DNA of 20,069 nucleotides from Plakobranchus ocellatus (lineage: Eukaryota > Mollusca > Gastropoda > Plakobranchidae). The translations under genes and the position numbers were made by a program. Below are positions 9,301-16,912 of the stretch, one piece after another. The stretch spans positions 714,738 to 734,806 of the forward strand of contig BLXT01005284.1 in NCBI GenBank assembly GCA_019648995.1. Direction: 5' to 3'. The notes beneath the pieces are model-generated. The model saw only the letters and a list, made by a program, of their open reading frames with translations, made no database searches and was not told where the DNA came from. Position 1 is the first letter of the stretch. Each line of letters opens with the position of its first letter.

Positions 9301-11710
9301 GAATGATATATTTGTTTTTAAACTTTGTTTCAAATATAGATGAGTTTATTAGATAAGATCTCAGCAGTTCAAGGAAATATTGGATTTGCTGCAAAGTGTC
9401 CATCTAGCTTTGACCAAAATTTTACAGACAAGTGGATTTACACCTTTACATCTCATACTAGTATTATGTTAAGCCCTAGATTTACTGCATATCATTCTTT
9501 TCGTGGAAAAAAAAAGATGAGGCAATCCTCAAATAAGCGTAAAAAACTAGGTGAAATGAGTTTAAGCAAAACAAACAAAAAAACTGCAACAGAGGTCAAA
9601 CTCAAGAGGAACATGATCTTTCAAAGAGGAAAAGAAATATCAGTTCAGAAATCAAAGCGCCCTGTTTTTATAAATCCCAATCACAAGGACAGAAGAGCTA
9701 TTTTCAAGTACCTATGAGCTTACACTGGTGATGCAAAAGAGATTTTGTAAACTGGCTCATCCATCGAATTCCAGAGCAAGACAGGAGATCATCTAGCAAA
9801 TTCTACCATTAGCACACTTTAGATTCTTCAGTTTCATCTGAAACGGATCCCACGATAAATTCTTCATGTATGCAAAGCAATGTTTTTTTTAATAATACTG
9901 GTTTAAGCCAGTGTTTTTTTTAAATGTTTGGAAAATTGAGGGAAAAAATCTATAACGATCCTACAACTAAAGAGCAGATGCGATAGTGACAAAATCTAAG
10001 ATTAATTCTTTGAAAAATGGAGTAATATATACCCTCCCACTATTGCGGGCAGAACACAGATAAACTATCTAAAGAGTCACTACCAAAGTTTGGCAGAACT
10101 TTATTGGCAGCAGTAAAATAAATGATTAAATGTGAGGAGGAAAATCAAAAAAGTAAAAAAACACTTTTTCAGAAAAGATTCAAGAACTTTTATGGAATCA
10201 GTTTGTATTCCCTGAAAAGACCAGTGTGACACATACATTTCATGGGGACATTGTTTTTTTTTTTGACATGAGGTTGGGAAAATCATATCAAAGCAAAACA
10301 TCGAGCATGACAAGTGAAGAGATAAATAAGAAGCTTGCTCAAGATTTCATAAGGGAGCGTTGGTGGCACATTGAATAGTGAATCCTAACTGAGAATGGCA
10401 GGGACTCTTCTGATGCGGGTCTGAGCCCTGCCACTGATGCCCTGGCCTGATGGAGGACCTGAAAGCCTGAGATCACCTTGTTGAGGACTGGCTATATACA
10501 AAAATCAAACCAAGATTTCATAGATGGAACAAGCGTGTGTGCCGTATGCATGGACTTGAAAACAATTCTGTTAGCATCTTCCTTGAAAGATTCAGCACCA
10601 GTTCATAACTTCACCATTTTCAACTTGTGAAGGGCTGTTAGGCATGAAAGTGAAGGGTTTCTAATGACCACCTGGCATCTTACAATAACTTTAGGCACTA
10701 GAGATATTCAATGATAGAGAGAGAGAGAGACAGGCAGGTGAACAGGCAAATAGACAGACAGATAGGCAACAAGATACGGCAAGACAGACAGATGAAGCTA
10801 AGAAAAATCTCAACTGATTGGCAAGAAGATATTAAATTATTGTGACAACAATACTGTTTAGCAAATGTTTTGCTTTTCACAAATTTTAAAACTTTTAATA
10901 TTAATTAGTATAAAATTGTGGATGAAAATAAAGGTTGATAAAAATATTCACTCTTGTTCATAGACAATAGTGAGGTTTACATATACTTATGTCTGTATGT
11001 TTCAGGTTTGTCTCAGTTTAAAAAAAAGTATTTTTGCTTCTTTTTCAGTCTGATTAGGGATTTTATTGCCTTTTTGAAAAACCAGTATTTGTAAATTTTA
11101 GATCATGAAACCTAGGCTCTGCGAATAAATATTTTAGACCTATCCGGTACTGAGAAGTATAGGTTTAATATGTTTAGAGAGTGCATTGCTGACTGTTCAT
11201 TGAAAATGTATGTTTATAATGCAGTAACTATTGTCCTCTTTAACCATAACTCAAACACTCAAACGACAATTTTTTGTCGCATGGCAAAGAAAGACATGAT
11301 TCATATGCCAGATCCAAATCTGTTATTTATGCTGTTGAATCACGACAATCAAAGTAATGCTCAATTGCCAAAGTCTAGGAAGTGCAATATTTAATTATAA
11401 ATAAAATGTTCTCTTTGCATGAAGTGTTTGCAGATGATTTCAGTTTGTGCACGATTGATTTTGAAATGTGTAAGCCCAAAAAATAAAAGAAATTTTAGTT
11501 TTTTTGACTCTTCTGCAAGATTCAATCTGAGGCACTTACAAGACTAAATGAAGTTGGTGACAATATGTCTCCTGAATGTTTCCATTTTTTTTTTTTAATT
11601 TCATATAGCGGGAAATCCGGAAACACATAACAGATATAATCCAGGCGGAGATGTGGGCAATGAGAACTGAAGCAGAATCTCTCTATGCAGAGGAAACCAG
11701 GTCGTCATGA
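186..11710 (+). CDS. TAFAZZIN: Tafazzin (cardiolipin transacylase), 5'-partial, seven exons
   Basis: Tafazzin is a mitochondrial phospholipid-lysophospholipid transacylase that remodels the acyl chains of cardiolipin on the inner and outer mitochondrial membranes. Splicing 186-314, 1070-1282, 3877-3918, 4893-4955, 7072-7124, 8157-8234 and 11609-11710 gives 680 nt: two bases of a split codon, then 225 codons and TGA. Every junction is GT/AG and the frame is never broken. Counting residue 1 as the W at 188, the acyltransferase HX4D motif is NHTSCIDD (His32, Asp37). It is followed by the ICF...LH..FFSLG block (65-79), RGDGVYQKG (86-94), FPEGK (111-115) and LPMWHVG (143-149). The extra insert of the long human isoform is absent, so the protein corresponds to the shorter active form. 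The start codon and N-terminal membrane segment are outside the window. The motif order and full-length alignment to the remembered family make the identity secure; catalytic activity is inferred. Confidence 0.95.
315..1069 (+). other. Tafazzin intron (755 nt)
   Basis: GTAAGA donor and AAG acceptor. It is AT-rich. I see no element or coding frame; the open frame at 406-621 on the opposite strand has no recognisable content. Confidence 0.8.
1070..1282 (+). CDS. TAFAZZIN: Tafazzin exon, central acyltransferase region
   Basis: The acceptor is ATTATAAAG at 1061-1069 and the donor is GTAAAC at 1283. It encodes 70 whole codons including [26 protein letters not shown] and FPE, with split Gly codons at both ends. 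At 213 nt it covers what is spread over several exons in the human gene as I recall it. RGDG runs straight into VYQKG, so the long human isoform's insert is not encoded here. Confidence 0.93.
1283..1813 (+). other. Tafazzin intron 2, part before the mariner-like element
   Basis: Non-coding sequence after the GTAAAC donor. It contains an AGATCTAGATC tract at 1584-1594 and a C-rich stretch near 1776-1793. Nothing else is recognised. Confidence 0.7.
1816..2574. mobile_element. 759-bp non-autonomous Tc1/mariner-pogo-like element
   Basis: The element starts CAGTGGAACACG and ends GTGGTCTACTG. The first 24 bp of each end match in inverted orientation at 19 of 24 positions, sharing TAAACCGAAA, and both ends are flanked by TA (1814-1815 and 2575-2576). 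CAGT termini with a TA target duplication are typical of the Tc1/mariner superfamily, pogo-like group. Inside the right end the motif GGTTTAGCCG recurs near 2523 and 2540, with related forms near 2459 and 2554, as in subterminal repeats. No open frame of transposase length exists inside, so it must have been moved by a transposase supplied elsewhere. Confidence 0.72.
2354..2368. repeat. A15 homopolymer
   Basis: A run of 15 A inside the mariner-like element. Confidence 0.9.
2623..2676. repeat. (AG)n microsatellite
   Basis: Two AG-repeat blocks separated by a GGAGGGAGGAAAGG interruption, about 50 bp after the right end of the mariner-like element. Confidence 0.9.
2677..3876 (+). other. Tafazzin intron 2, distal part
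   Basis: AT-rich intron with a T21 run at 3375-3395 and a long pyrimidine-rich stretch before the 42-nt exon. I recognise no gene or element. Confidence 0.7.
3375..3395. repeat. T21 homopolymer
   Basis: An uninterrupted run of 21 T in intron 2. Confidence 0.9.
3877..3918 (+). CDS. TAFAZZIN: Tafazzin 42-nt microexon
   Basis: The exon follows a T-rich tract ending TTTTTTAG and precedes GTAAGTG. It encodes [13 protein letters not shown] between split Gly codons, equivalent to human KVNMSSEFLRFKWG. The length is divisible by three, so skipping it would keep the frame. Confidence 0.93.
3919..4892 (+). other. Tafazzin intron 3 (974 nt)
   Basis: GTAAGTG donor to CTCTTTTACAG acceptor. AT-rich; no element or coding content seen. 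Confidence 0.8.
4893..4955 (+). CDS. TAFAZZIN: Tafazzin 63-nt exon with LPMWHVG
   Basis: The acceptor is CTCTTTTACAG and the donor is GTAAGT. It encodes [20 protein letters not shown] between split Gly codons, matching the conserved IGRLIAE...ILPLWHVG block of tafazzins. Its length is divisible by three. Confidence 0.93.
4956..7071 (+). other. Tafazzin intron 4 (2116 nt)
   Basis: GTAAGT donor to CTTTTTTCCAG acceptor. T-rich. It contains two AGATCTAGATCT tracts near 6161-6180 and 6272-6285 and a 12-nt palindrome TTTTGATCAAAA at 6548-6559. Short open frames at 5343-5570 and 6229-6441 have no recognisable protein. Confidence 0.75.
7072..7124 (+). CDS. TAFAZZIN: Tafazzin 53-nt exon
   Basis: The acceptor is CTTTTTTCCAG and the donor is a strong GTAAGT directly after AAG. 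It encodes [17 protein letters not shown] after a split Gly, equivalent to the human GMNDVLPNSPPYFPRFGQ segment. The donor is followed almost at once by retrotransposon-derived sequence. Confidence 0.92.
7132..7930 (+). pseudogene. Decayed non-LTR (LINE) reverse transcriptase, C-terminal part
   Basis: Translated in pieces, this stretch reads as the C-terminal half of a non-LTR retrotransposon reverse transcriptase. Near 7153-7240 it reads [20 protein letters not shown] followed by IAESDE and, after a stop, [10 protein letters not shown]. This is the palm motif C context, where the active YADD has become NAGD (7188-7199). At 7405-7460 come [20 protein letters not shown] residues. From 7495 there are [11 protein letters not shown], a TAG stop, TVNKETE, and a MRMMKKSW block near 7590-7620. 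At 7716-7910 come [24 protein letters not shown] and [13 protein letters not shown] in several frames. At least three frameshifts and several stops make it dead. The clade (RTE- or Jockey-like) is not assigned. It lies inside tafazzin intron 5 and starts at or just after the splice donor. Confidence 0.75.
7931..8156 (+). other. Tafazzin intron 5, distal part
   Basis: AT-rich tail of the 1032-nt intron (7125-8156) after the LINE fossil. It contains a short A-run near 8041 and the CTTCCACAG acceptor. Confidence 0.7.
8157..8234 (+). CDS. TAFAZZIN: Tafazzin 78-nt exon (VTLLVGKP)
   Basis: The acceptor is CTTCCACAG and the donor is GTAAGT after CCA. It encodes 26 residues beginning HVTLLVGKP, matching human KITVLIGKP, and is phase 0 at both ends. 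Its last 27 nt and donor are duplicated at 8431-8457. Confidence 0.92.
8208..8430 (+). repeat. Tandem duplication unit 1 (exon 3' end plus intron start)
   Basis: This 223-bp unit begins with the last 27 nt of the 8157-8234 exon (ATGTTAAAGTCAT...), includes its GTAAGT donor and runs to CATAAGCTTGAAAG. The same series of words recurs in the same order from 8431: ATGTTAAAGTCAT, GAGAAAAGTC/AAGAAAAGTC, TGAACACT, TTGGCAATGA, CTAAGTGC/TTAAGTGC and AAGCTTGAAA. The copies are diverged by clear point changes, so the duplication is not recent. Confidence 0.85.
8431..8916 (+). repeat. Tandem duplication unit 2, interrupted by a MITE
   Basis: Second copy of the 8208-8430 unit. Removing the 262-bp insertion at 8539-8800 leaves about 224 bp, almost exactly the length of unit 1. 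The exon-derived part stays open (nine codons starting MLKS) and keeps a GTAAGT donor at 8458. It has no copy of the original acceptor. Confidence 0.85.
8539..8800. mobile_element. 262-bp MITE with 30-bp terminal inverted repeats
   Basis: The left end GTAGCAGTCTCACAAAATGT and the inverted right end GTAACAGTCCGAAAAAATGA match at 23 of 30 positions over the full 30 bp. The element is flanked by ACATATAT (8531-8538) and ACATATTG (8801-8808), a diverged 6-8 bp target duplication. The sister duplication unit shows the empty site as a single ACATATTG. There is no coding capacity. An 8-bp duplication would suit hAT or P-type elements, but the termini do not settle the superfamily. Confidence 0.78.
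8917..9339 (+). other. Tafazzin intron 6, segment without recognised content
   Basis: AT-rich intronic DNA between the duplication and the decayed reading frame. I see nothing specific in it. Confidence 0.6.
9340..10690 (+). pseudogene. Decayed coding region of unknown, probably transposon-associated family, interrupted by a SINE
   Basis: An open frame of 125 codons at 9340-9717 is unusually long for this AT-rich intron. It encodes a Lys/Arg-rich protein whose second half ([20 protein letters not shown], then a DRRAIFKYL stretch) looks structured. After more stops, a frame opens at 10157, stays open to a TGA at 10628-10630 if the SINE and one target copy are skipped, and contains [15 protein letters not shown] and VHNFTIFNL. 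From memory, the order of a basic domain with GKE..., a DR.AIF block and a ...DL...L...FTIYNL block resembles a recurrent uncharacterised family found in invertebrate genomes, often near transposons. That likeness is weak and unverified. It is broken by several stops, so it is treated as a pseudogene in tafazzin intron 6. Confidence 0.4.
10352..10510 (+). mobile_element. 159-bp tRNA-derived SINE with 12-bp target duplication
   Basis: The element is bracketed by perfect CAAGATTTCATA copies at 10340-10351 and 10511-10522. Its head is tRNA-like. An A-box-like TGGCACATTG lies near 10364 and a B-box-like GGTCTGAGCCC at 10418-10428. GGCAGGG (10397-10403) pairs with CCCTGCC (10426-10432). The body is short and the tail is A-rich. 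The duplication length and structure indicate LINE-driven retroposition in the + orientation. Confidence 0.75.
10713..10794. repeat. Degenerate (GAYA)n/GA simple repeat
   Basis: A GATA/GA run followed by spaced GACAGGCAG, GACAGACAGATAGG and GACAGACAGATG units, about 80 bp of purine-rich simple repeat. Confidence 0.75.
10795..11608 (+). other. Tafazzin intron 6, distal part
   Basis: AT-rich intron ending in T12 and the TTTCATATAG acceptor. A 74-codon open frame at 11170-11394 shows no recognisable features. Confidence 0.7.
11609..11710 (+). CDS. TAFAZZIN: Tafazzin terminal exon with TGA stop
   Basis: The acceptor follows a T-run ending TTTCATATAG. It encodes 33 residues beginning [15 protein letters not shown] and then TGA at 11708-11710, matching human VEMRKALTDFIQEEF. 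The tail is short and hydrophilic, as in other tafazzins. Confidence 0.92.
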   Translation, partial: REIRKHITDIIQAEMWAMRTEAESLYAEETRSS

Positions 11711-12115
11711 CAATTACATGAGGGTAGACTGGGCTGATTGGACTTACACTTAAAAGTATTTTTATTATACATGTATGTATGAAAGCTATGTTCAATTTCC
11801 ATTTTTTTTATTTTGCCATAGTTTGTAGTGTGGCATGAATGGATTGGAACTTTCAGAAGCTTTAAGTATCTGTTATAAAGTTTAGTACATCCATTATAAT
11901 ATAATAGAATGTCATTGTAAGGGATATAATATATATAGGCCCATATATACCTCAGATATGCAGTCCAGCACAGGTTCCTTGAAATGATGGGGGAAAAATT
12001 GATCAGTTTGACTCAACCATGTTCGAATTATCAAGATTTATTAAATGAAAATAATTTGATTGCAGTTACTCCCCCTGGTCACCACAAATACCGAGGTTAT
12101 AAACCTTTTTTGACA

Positions 12116-12121
12116 AATAAA
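12116..12121 (+). promoter_or_regulatory. Candidate poly(A) signal AATAAA (proximal)
   Basis: A canonical hexamer about 405 nt after the tafazzin stop, followed by a TTTTTGTTCTTTCTCTGTTC-type U/GU-rich stretch as expected for a downstream element. Confidence 0.45.
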
Positions 12122-13190
12122 AATTTTATTTTTGTTCTTTCTCTGTTCTTTTTTTTTTTTTAAAGAGAGGGAAAATAAAAAAATAATTTGATGGGCTTTT
12201 CATGAGGTCTTCACCTGTCTAGGTGTTTGATGATTTTTTTAGACTTTATGGAATACCAAGGGGAGATTTATTAGGTCTAAAAAAAAAGTTGGTCTCTAAA
12301 TAGGCTTAGAGCAAAGATCTTACAATATAGCCAATTAATGAAATACCACGGCTATATGAAGATTTTTATGTTCAGCTAGAGTGTGCTGTTTGTGCATTTG
12401 TATCGCAAAGCCCACTGATTTGGCTTAGTGATAGTGAAAGTAACTATGACTGCTTGAAACTTGTTTGTGCTGAGACTGGTTTGGCACTGCCTATCATTGC
12501 TTTGCCTCACAGGTTTGTTTAGTTGTCTATTACTCAGATATAGGGTTTGTGGTTGACAGGGACTGAGTTTGAGAGGAATTGGCAGAAAAGTGTAAATTTT
12601 GCCAATATAGCTTCAGTGTTAGACAAGCCTTGCCTGTCTGTGATTGGCCAGTGCAACTACTAGTACTAATGTAGATCCTGTGCTAAACCAGACTTTAGTG
12701 CCACATTGTGATAGGAGCTGGTGGCATTATTTCTCTAATGACATGGCAGCTGTAAGTTTTTATAAAAGATGAACAATTTTTCTGTGTAGATGTAGTGGTG
12801 CCAGATGTACTGGAAATGGTCTTGAGGAGGGGAGAGGGAAGGGTGGATGTTGGGCAGGTGTAGTGATTGTGTATGGCTGCCGATTATTGACTTTGCCATA
12901 TGTTTAAATTCTAATGATAAAAGATATTTTGGTTGAGTAATAATTGCAATTATAGTGCTACATTTTTTATCAATCCTGAGCTGTTTGGAATTATTTGGGC
13001 AAATAGTTGAACAAATCTGTTTTAACTTTGTTCAAGAGTTTGACAAAACAGTAAAAGTTATGCGACGGACAAGAAATTGGCTTTGGGAAAATGGCTGTGA
13101 CAAATTTGTGGTTTCTACTACTTAGTACTAGGAATCCATGTTCAATTTATGCATCTTCAACTTTATATCACATGTATGCAATGTTGTTGA

Positions 13191-13196
13191 AATAAA
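13191..13196 (+). promoter_or_regulatory. Candidate poly(A) signal AATAAA (distal)
   Basis: A canonical hexamer with a nearby ATTGTTAGTGATTTG stretch. It is an alternative tafazzin 3' end about 1.5 kb after the stop. Confidence 0.3.
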
Positions 13197-13801
13197 AGTA
13201 GGCAGCCATATTGTTAGTGATTTGATACCGTATCTGGACAGATGAAGAGAATGCATGAGTGAAACTGTTTCATATTTAACGAGTAATTTATTATCAAGGA
13301 GATTTACTTCTCATTCATATATTATTGGTTTATGAATAAATATGACAAACCTTTTTAACTATCAATCTATCCTTTTCTTTGTATAAGGCAGAAAATGCTA
13401 ATTTCATCGCAACATGAACAGTTTGTGCAGAACTTTTACTTTAGGCAGGCAAGGAATATCTAGGTGTCTTTAAATCCCAGTGCACATAATATACAATATG
13501 ATTGGCATGATTGAAAAGTCTATGCATTCTGAATAGGGAATTGCAGAATGGGCTCCTTAGTTGTTAGAAGTCATATCTTTATGAAATATGTCGATCTATT
13601 GTAGTGATAACTCTTTCTATGACTGTGCTGTAATCTGAATTTCAAAGCTATAACAGGCCTCTACTTATGCTTGTATTGGGGCTTGAATCTGCAAGTCTTG
13701 AAACTAATTATAGTATTAATATATTTCCAAATATCTGTATGCATAAAAACCTCTTTTTCTTTTAAGTGAAATATACAATCAAAGTTGTCCATACATGTAT
13801 T

Positions 13802-14057
13802 AGGGGAAGGGGTGGCTCATCAGAGGTCCGAGGTACAAATCCCAGTCCGGGCCAGGCCAGATTTTCATTGCTCCTATATGTCTACCCAGCACTAAATGGG
13901 TAGCTAAGTCTTTTAAATCCTGGCGAAAGTAAAGGCGGCGAGAAAGGCAATGACAAACTACCCCATAATGCCATATGCCAAGAACAATCAGGACATTACC
14001 CCTGGTTACCCGATGCTTGGACTAAGTGTGAGACTCACTGTACTTTTTTTTTTTTTA
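13802..14057 (+). mobile_element. 256-bp SINE with 11-bp target duplication
   Basis: Perfect ATACATGTATT copies flank the element at 13791-13801 and 14058-14068. The head has an A-box-like TGGCTCATCAGAGG (13813-13826) and a B-box-like GGTACAAATCC (13832-13842, 9 of 11 to consensus). They are only 5 nt apart, much less than in a tRNA gene, so the head is rearranged. A GC-richer central block at 13932-13985 (GGCGGCGAGAAAGGCAATGA onward) has the look of a conserved SINE core domain. The tail is a T13 run, which could also end Pol III transcription. It lies downstream of tafazzin and shares no clear sequence with the intron 6 SINE. Confidence 0.75.
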
Positions 14058-14068
14058 ATACATGTATT

Positions 14069-15526
14069 GTCATTGGCTACAGGGCTGTGAATGGTCTGCC
14101 TAAAGGTGTGTTTCGACTCACCAAAAGATGGTTTGCATTTCTTTTTAAAATTACATTTGAAAAATGGAATTTAAAAGAGTATGGCAAAACATTAGTTTTC
14201 GCAAGGCTTAGTCCTAAATTGCAATCTTTTTTTATGCTTGGCCATTCCCAGCCCTGTGTCTAGCATTGAGCTTTACACTTTTTGGTAAAGTCAGTTACAT
14301 CAAGGGACAAAAAGAGGGAATGTAACTTAAAAGGAGAGTCTACCTTTTTTTTTGTGGAAAATAAAAAGTGATAGAAAAAAAGTACTTTTACATTATTTTG
14401 CAACCAGTTTTCAATTCTCTCATCTTAGAAAATGGACATCGATAGCTTTGCTTAGTGAAAAGAATGTTTGTTGCTTTAGCTCTTTTCAATGACGTTAGCA
14501 TGACTCTTGTCTTAAACTTATGTGTAATTGTATTTTCAAATACCGTACTGAAATAAAGTAAAGCACTGTTCAACCAACGTATACATGGTTTTGAGACATC
14601 CAAATTGTTTCCTTTAAAATTGCTGTGGTTAAACCAAAGTAATGGCCACAGACCCTCAGATTTTGTTCTTTTTTAAGTGTCGTAATTCGTATTCCAAAAA
14701 GCAAAAACCTGCTTTGGTCCCTTAAAACTTATTTTTGGCATGGAACTGTCCTCAAGACATTTAAATTAATCCAGGGAAAAGTCACAATTACTGAGCAATT
14801 CAGAAAAACATATTATATAACATATATAATAAATTTGTTTAAAGAGCAAAAAATGGGGCTTCACACAGATGTACCAGTATGTTTATATGCAGGAACAATA
14901 TCATGATTAGAGATGTAAATTGTTTTCATTGGTTGGATATCAAAGGCTTGTAACTCTTAATCAATTTCCCTAGAGGTATTATTGTTAAGGGCAAGTGCAG
15001 CACCTAGAGAGGGGGGTTCTAGAGTCAATATGGGTCACCAGGTCAAATTTGGACCGTGTGATAGTATTGTAGTTTGTCCAATTTGTAAACATCTGAATAG
15101 ACTTTAGAGCCCTATATTTGGTTACAAATATCTTTTATTGTACATTCAAAAATTGCTACCCCCAAGAGAGTTTATAAATTTTCAAGAAAATGTGTAAAAA
15201 TTTGCCATTTATGCAATCTATGTAGGCCTCCTTGCAAAACATAGGCATATTATATACCAATGAAAAGTTCACAATCTCAGCCTATTGTCGCCACTAGAAC
15301 TACCATATAAGGACATCCAAATTAACTGATAGAGGGCTGGCCCAGCTCGAAATTAAGAATGGTCTATGGCGGGTGTAAGGGGCATAATCCTAATTTACAA
15401 AAGTACACGTTTTACAAAATTTGTCATAAATTTTTAACCAAGGAAGGTACAAACATAATTCAAACACCAAAAAATAGAAGAATTGATGCACTTTCTTATG
15501 ATATATAACACTAAGTATCAGTGATA
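14069..15526. other. Intergenic stretch without recognised gene
   Basis: AT-rich DNA with short open frames only (for example 14388-14603 on the - strand). There is a slightly GC-richer segment near 15000-15060 and 15290-15380. Nothing is identified. Confidence 0.6.
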
Positions 15527-15847
15527 TTATGGGATATTGAAAAAAATTGACAACACGATCTCGGCAGTGGGGCTAGGACTAGATCTAGATCTAGATTCAG
15601 ATCCATCATCGTCGGAAGAGTGTAGACGTAGCCCATCACCTTCTCCCTCCTCTACATCAAAATTAACATCACTTTCAACTTCAACATCATCTACAGGGCT
15701 ACCCTCATCTTCATCTTCTTTATTCGTCGATCTGTCTGTCAGTTGCGAGAGCAAGTTGAAGGTCATTTTGAAAAAATTGTTACTCGGTAACCATTCATTC
15801 AATTTTAGAACAGTAAACGGAAAACGAAAGTAGAACTCTTCAAGCAA
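15527..15847 (-). CDS. Doubtful acidic/serine-rich open frame, possible first exon
   Basis: A 106-codon frame. A better start is the internal ATG at 15764-15766, where the context CAAAATGACC has A at -3, giving about 79 residues beginning MTFNLLSQLTDRS. The rest is an acidic tract (KEDEDEG, VEVESDVNFDVEEGEG) and an SRSRSSPSP stretch. Nuclear proteins often have such disordered N-termini, so it could be a first exon of a - strand gene. However, I find no good GTRAGT donor before the stop, and the complementary strand is open for 98 codons over the same bases. Low-complexity GAT/TCA repeats alone could produce both frames. No family is recognised. Confidence 0.25.
   Translation of the reverse strand: MLEEFYFRFPFTVLKLNEWLPSNNFFKMTFNLLSQLTDRSTNKEDEDEGSPVDDVEVESDVNFDVEEGEGDGLRLHSSDDDGSESRSRSSPSPTAEIVLSIFFNIP
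15579..15597. repeat. CTAGAT tandem repeat
   Basis: Three units of the palindromic TAGATC-type repeat, giving the SRSRS residues in the - strand frame. Similar tracts occur at 1584-1594, 2754-2763, 6161-6180 and 6272-6285. Confidence 0.8.
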
Positions 15848-15956
15848 CAGAAACTATTAAAACCCAGTCACTGTAAAGAAAATAAAGGGGCTTATTCCGT
15901 GCTATAAAAGTGTATGCTATAGTCAAGTATCAACGGGCGATAGCAGGCGATCCCGC

Positions 15957-16900
15957 CAACACCCATAAAGAGCGGTGGTGGGCGATAACGCTTTTTATCA
16001 GTTAAGACAAATTTTTCCAAGAAGCAAGCTCCATTCATAACTATTTAAATATTAAATAGCATATATTATTATGGAGCATCTGTCCTAGTTCCCAAGGATT
16101 TGACTCCAGCTGCATCGATTTTGCATACATGGAGATTTCTGACCCCTTAGTTCCCGTGCGAGAGTCGGCCCTGCGAGCTGTTACTGCCCAATGAGGTTGT
16201 GGCAAAGCTCTGATATCACAGCTATCCCCTGGTCACCTGTTCTTATGCTAGTTTGTATACACAGTGCTTTGTTGGCTTTTGAGTGAAGTTTTCAGCCAGT
16301 TTAGTGCGTGAGTGACCGCCAGCATGAATTAGAGATGAGTGCAGCAGGAAGAGCTTGAGAGAGCTGAAGGAGGCCCATCATATGAAGCTGGCATTGCATA
16401 ATTGGTCAGAAAACCAAAATATATTTGCTCAGACTCTATCGGGAAATTTTCTCAAAATCAGTTTTTTGCGGACTAATGTTCTTAAAATTTGCCTGAAACT
16501 TGCCATGAAGTTTTAGGGCACTAATAGTAATATCTTACTTTTCACTTAGATTTTTGAGAATCGCATAAATATATAAAAAATTTTTGTATGAAAATTTCTT
16601 TTTTCTAACCCTAAAAGCTTACATGAAAACCTTCAAATTTAGCATAAAAACATATTCCAGTTTAGAAAAAGTTGATATCTTAATTAGTTCCGAAGTTATT
16701 GGGGAAATGTGTAATAAATAAATCATTTATAAAGGTATCATATAAGAAAAGAAGAAAATCACTTGATAAAATTAGACCTGCTTGATATTTGATTCGAATA
16801 CTAGAGAATCTATACAAAGTTGAAAACTTTCAGATCAACATATATTAAAACTTTTATATTTTTACCACACTACCGCCCACAGTAAGCCTTAAGGGTGTTG
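15957..16900. mobile_element. Possible ~945-bp element with inverted ends
   Basis: The left end CAACACCCATAAAGAG...GTGGGCGATA and the inverted right end CAACACCCTTAAGG...GTGGGCGGTA agree at the first 8 bases and again at a GTGGGCGRTA block about 23 bases in, with one gap. The region is more GC-rich at its ends than its surroundings and has no open frame of transposase size. No convincing target duplication flanks these limits, so the true ends may differ or the match may be chance. Confidence 0.35.
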
Positions 16901-16912
16901 ACACATGTTATT

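Larger units (their letters stand above)
11711..13790 (+). other. Tafazzin 3' UTR and 3' flank
   Basis: No coding frame of note follows the stop codon. AATAAA hexamers occur at 12116-12121, 12174-12179, 13191-13196 and 13337-13342, so the 3' UTR could end at several places. The extent of the transcript cannot be fixed from the sequence. Confidence 0.6.

Noticed and set aside
10418..10428. Functional tRNA gene
   Set aside because: The B-box-like motif is part of a SINE with target duplications; no acceptor stem or anticodon arm can be folded convincingly.
15902..15910. CTATAAAAG as a TATA box on the + strand
   Set aside because: No recognisable transcript or coding frame follows, and such words are common in AT-rich DNA.
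15375..15910. Direct repeat pair AAGGGGCATAATCC / AAGGGGCTTATTCC flanking the acidic frame
   Set aside because: Similarity is short and imperfect, with no consistent boundaries, so it may be chance.
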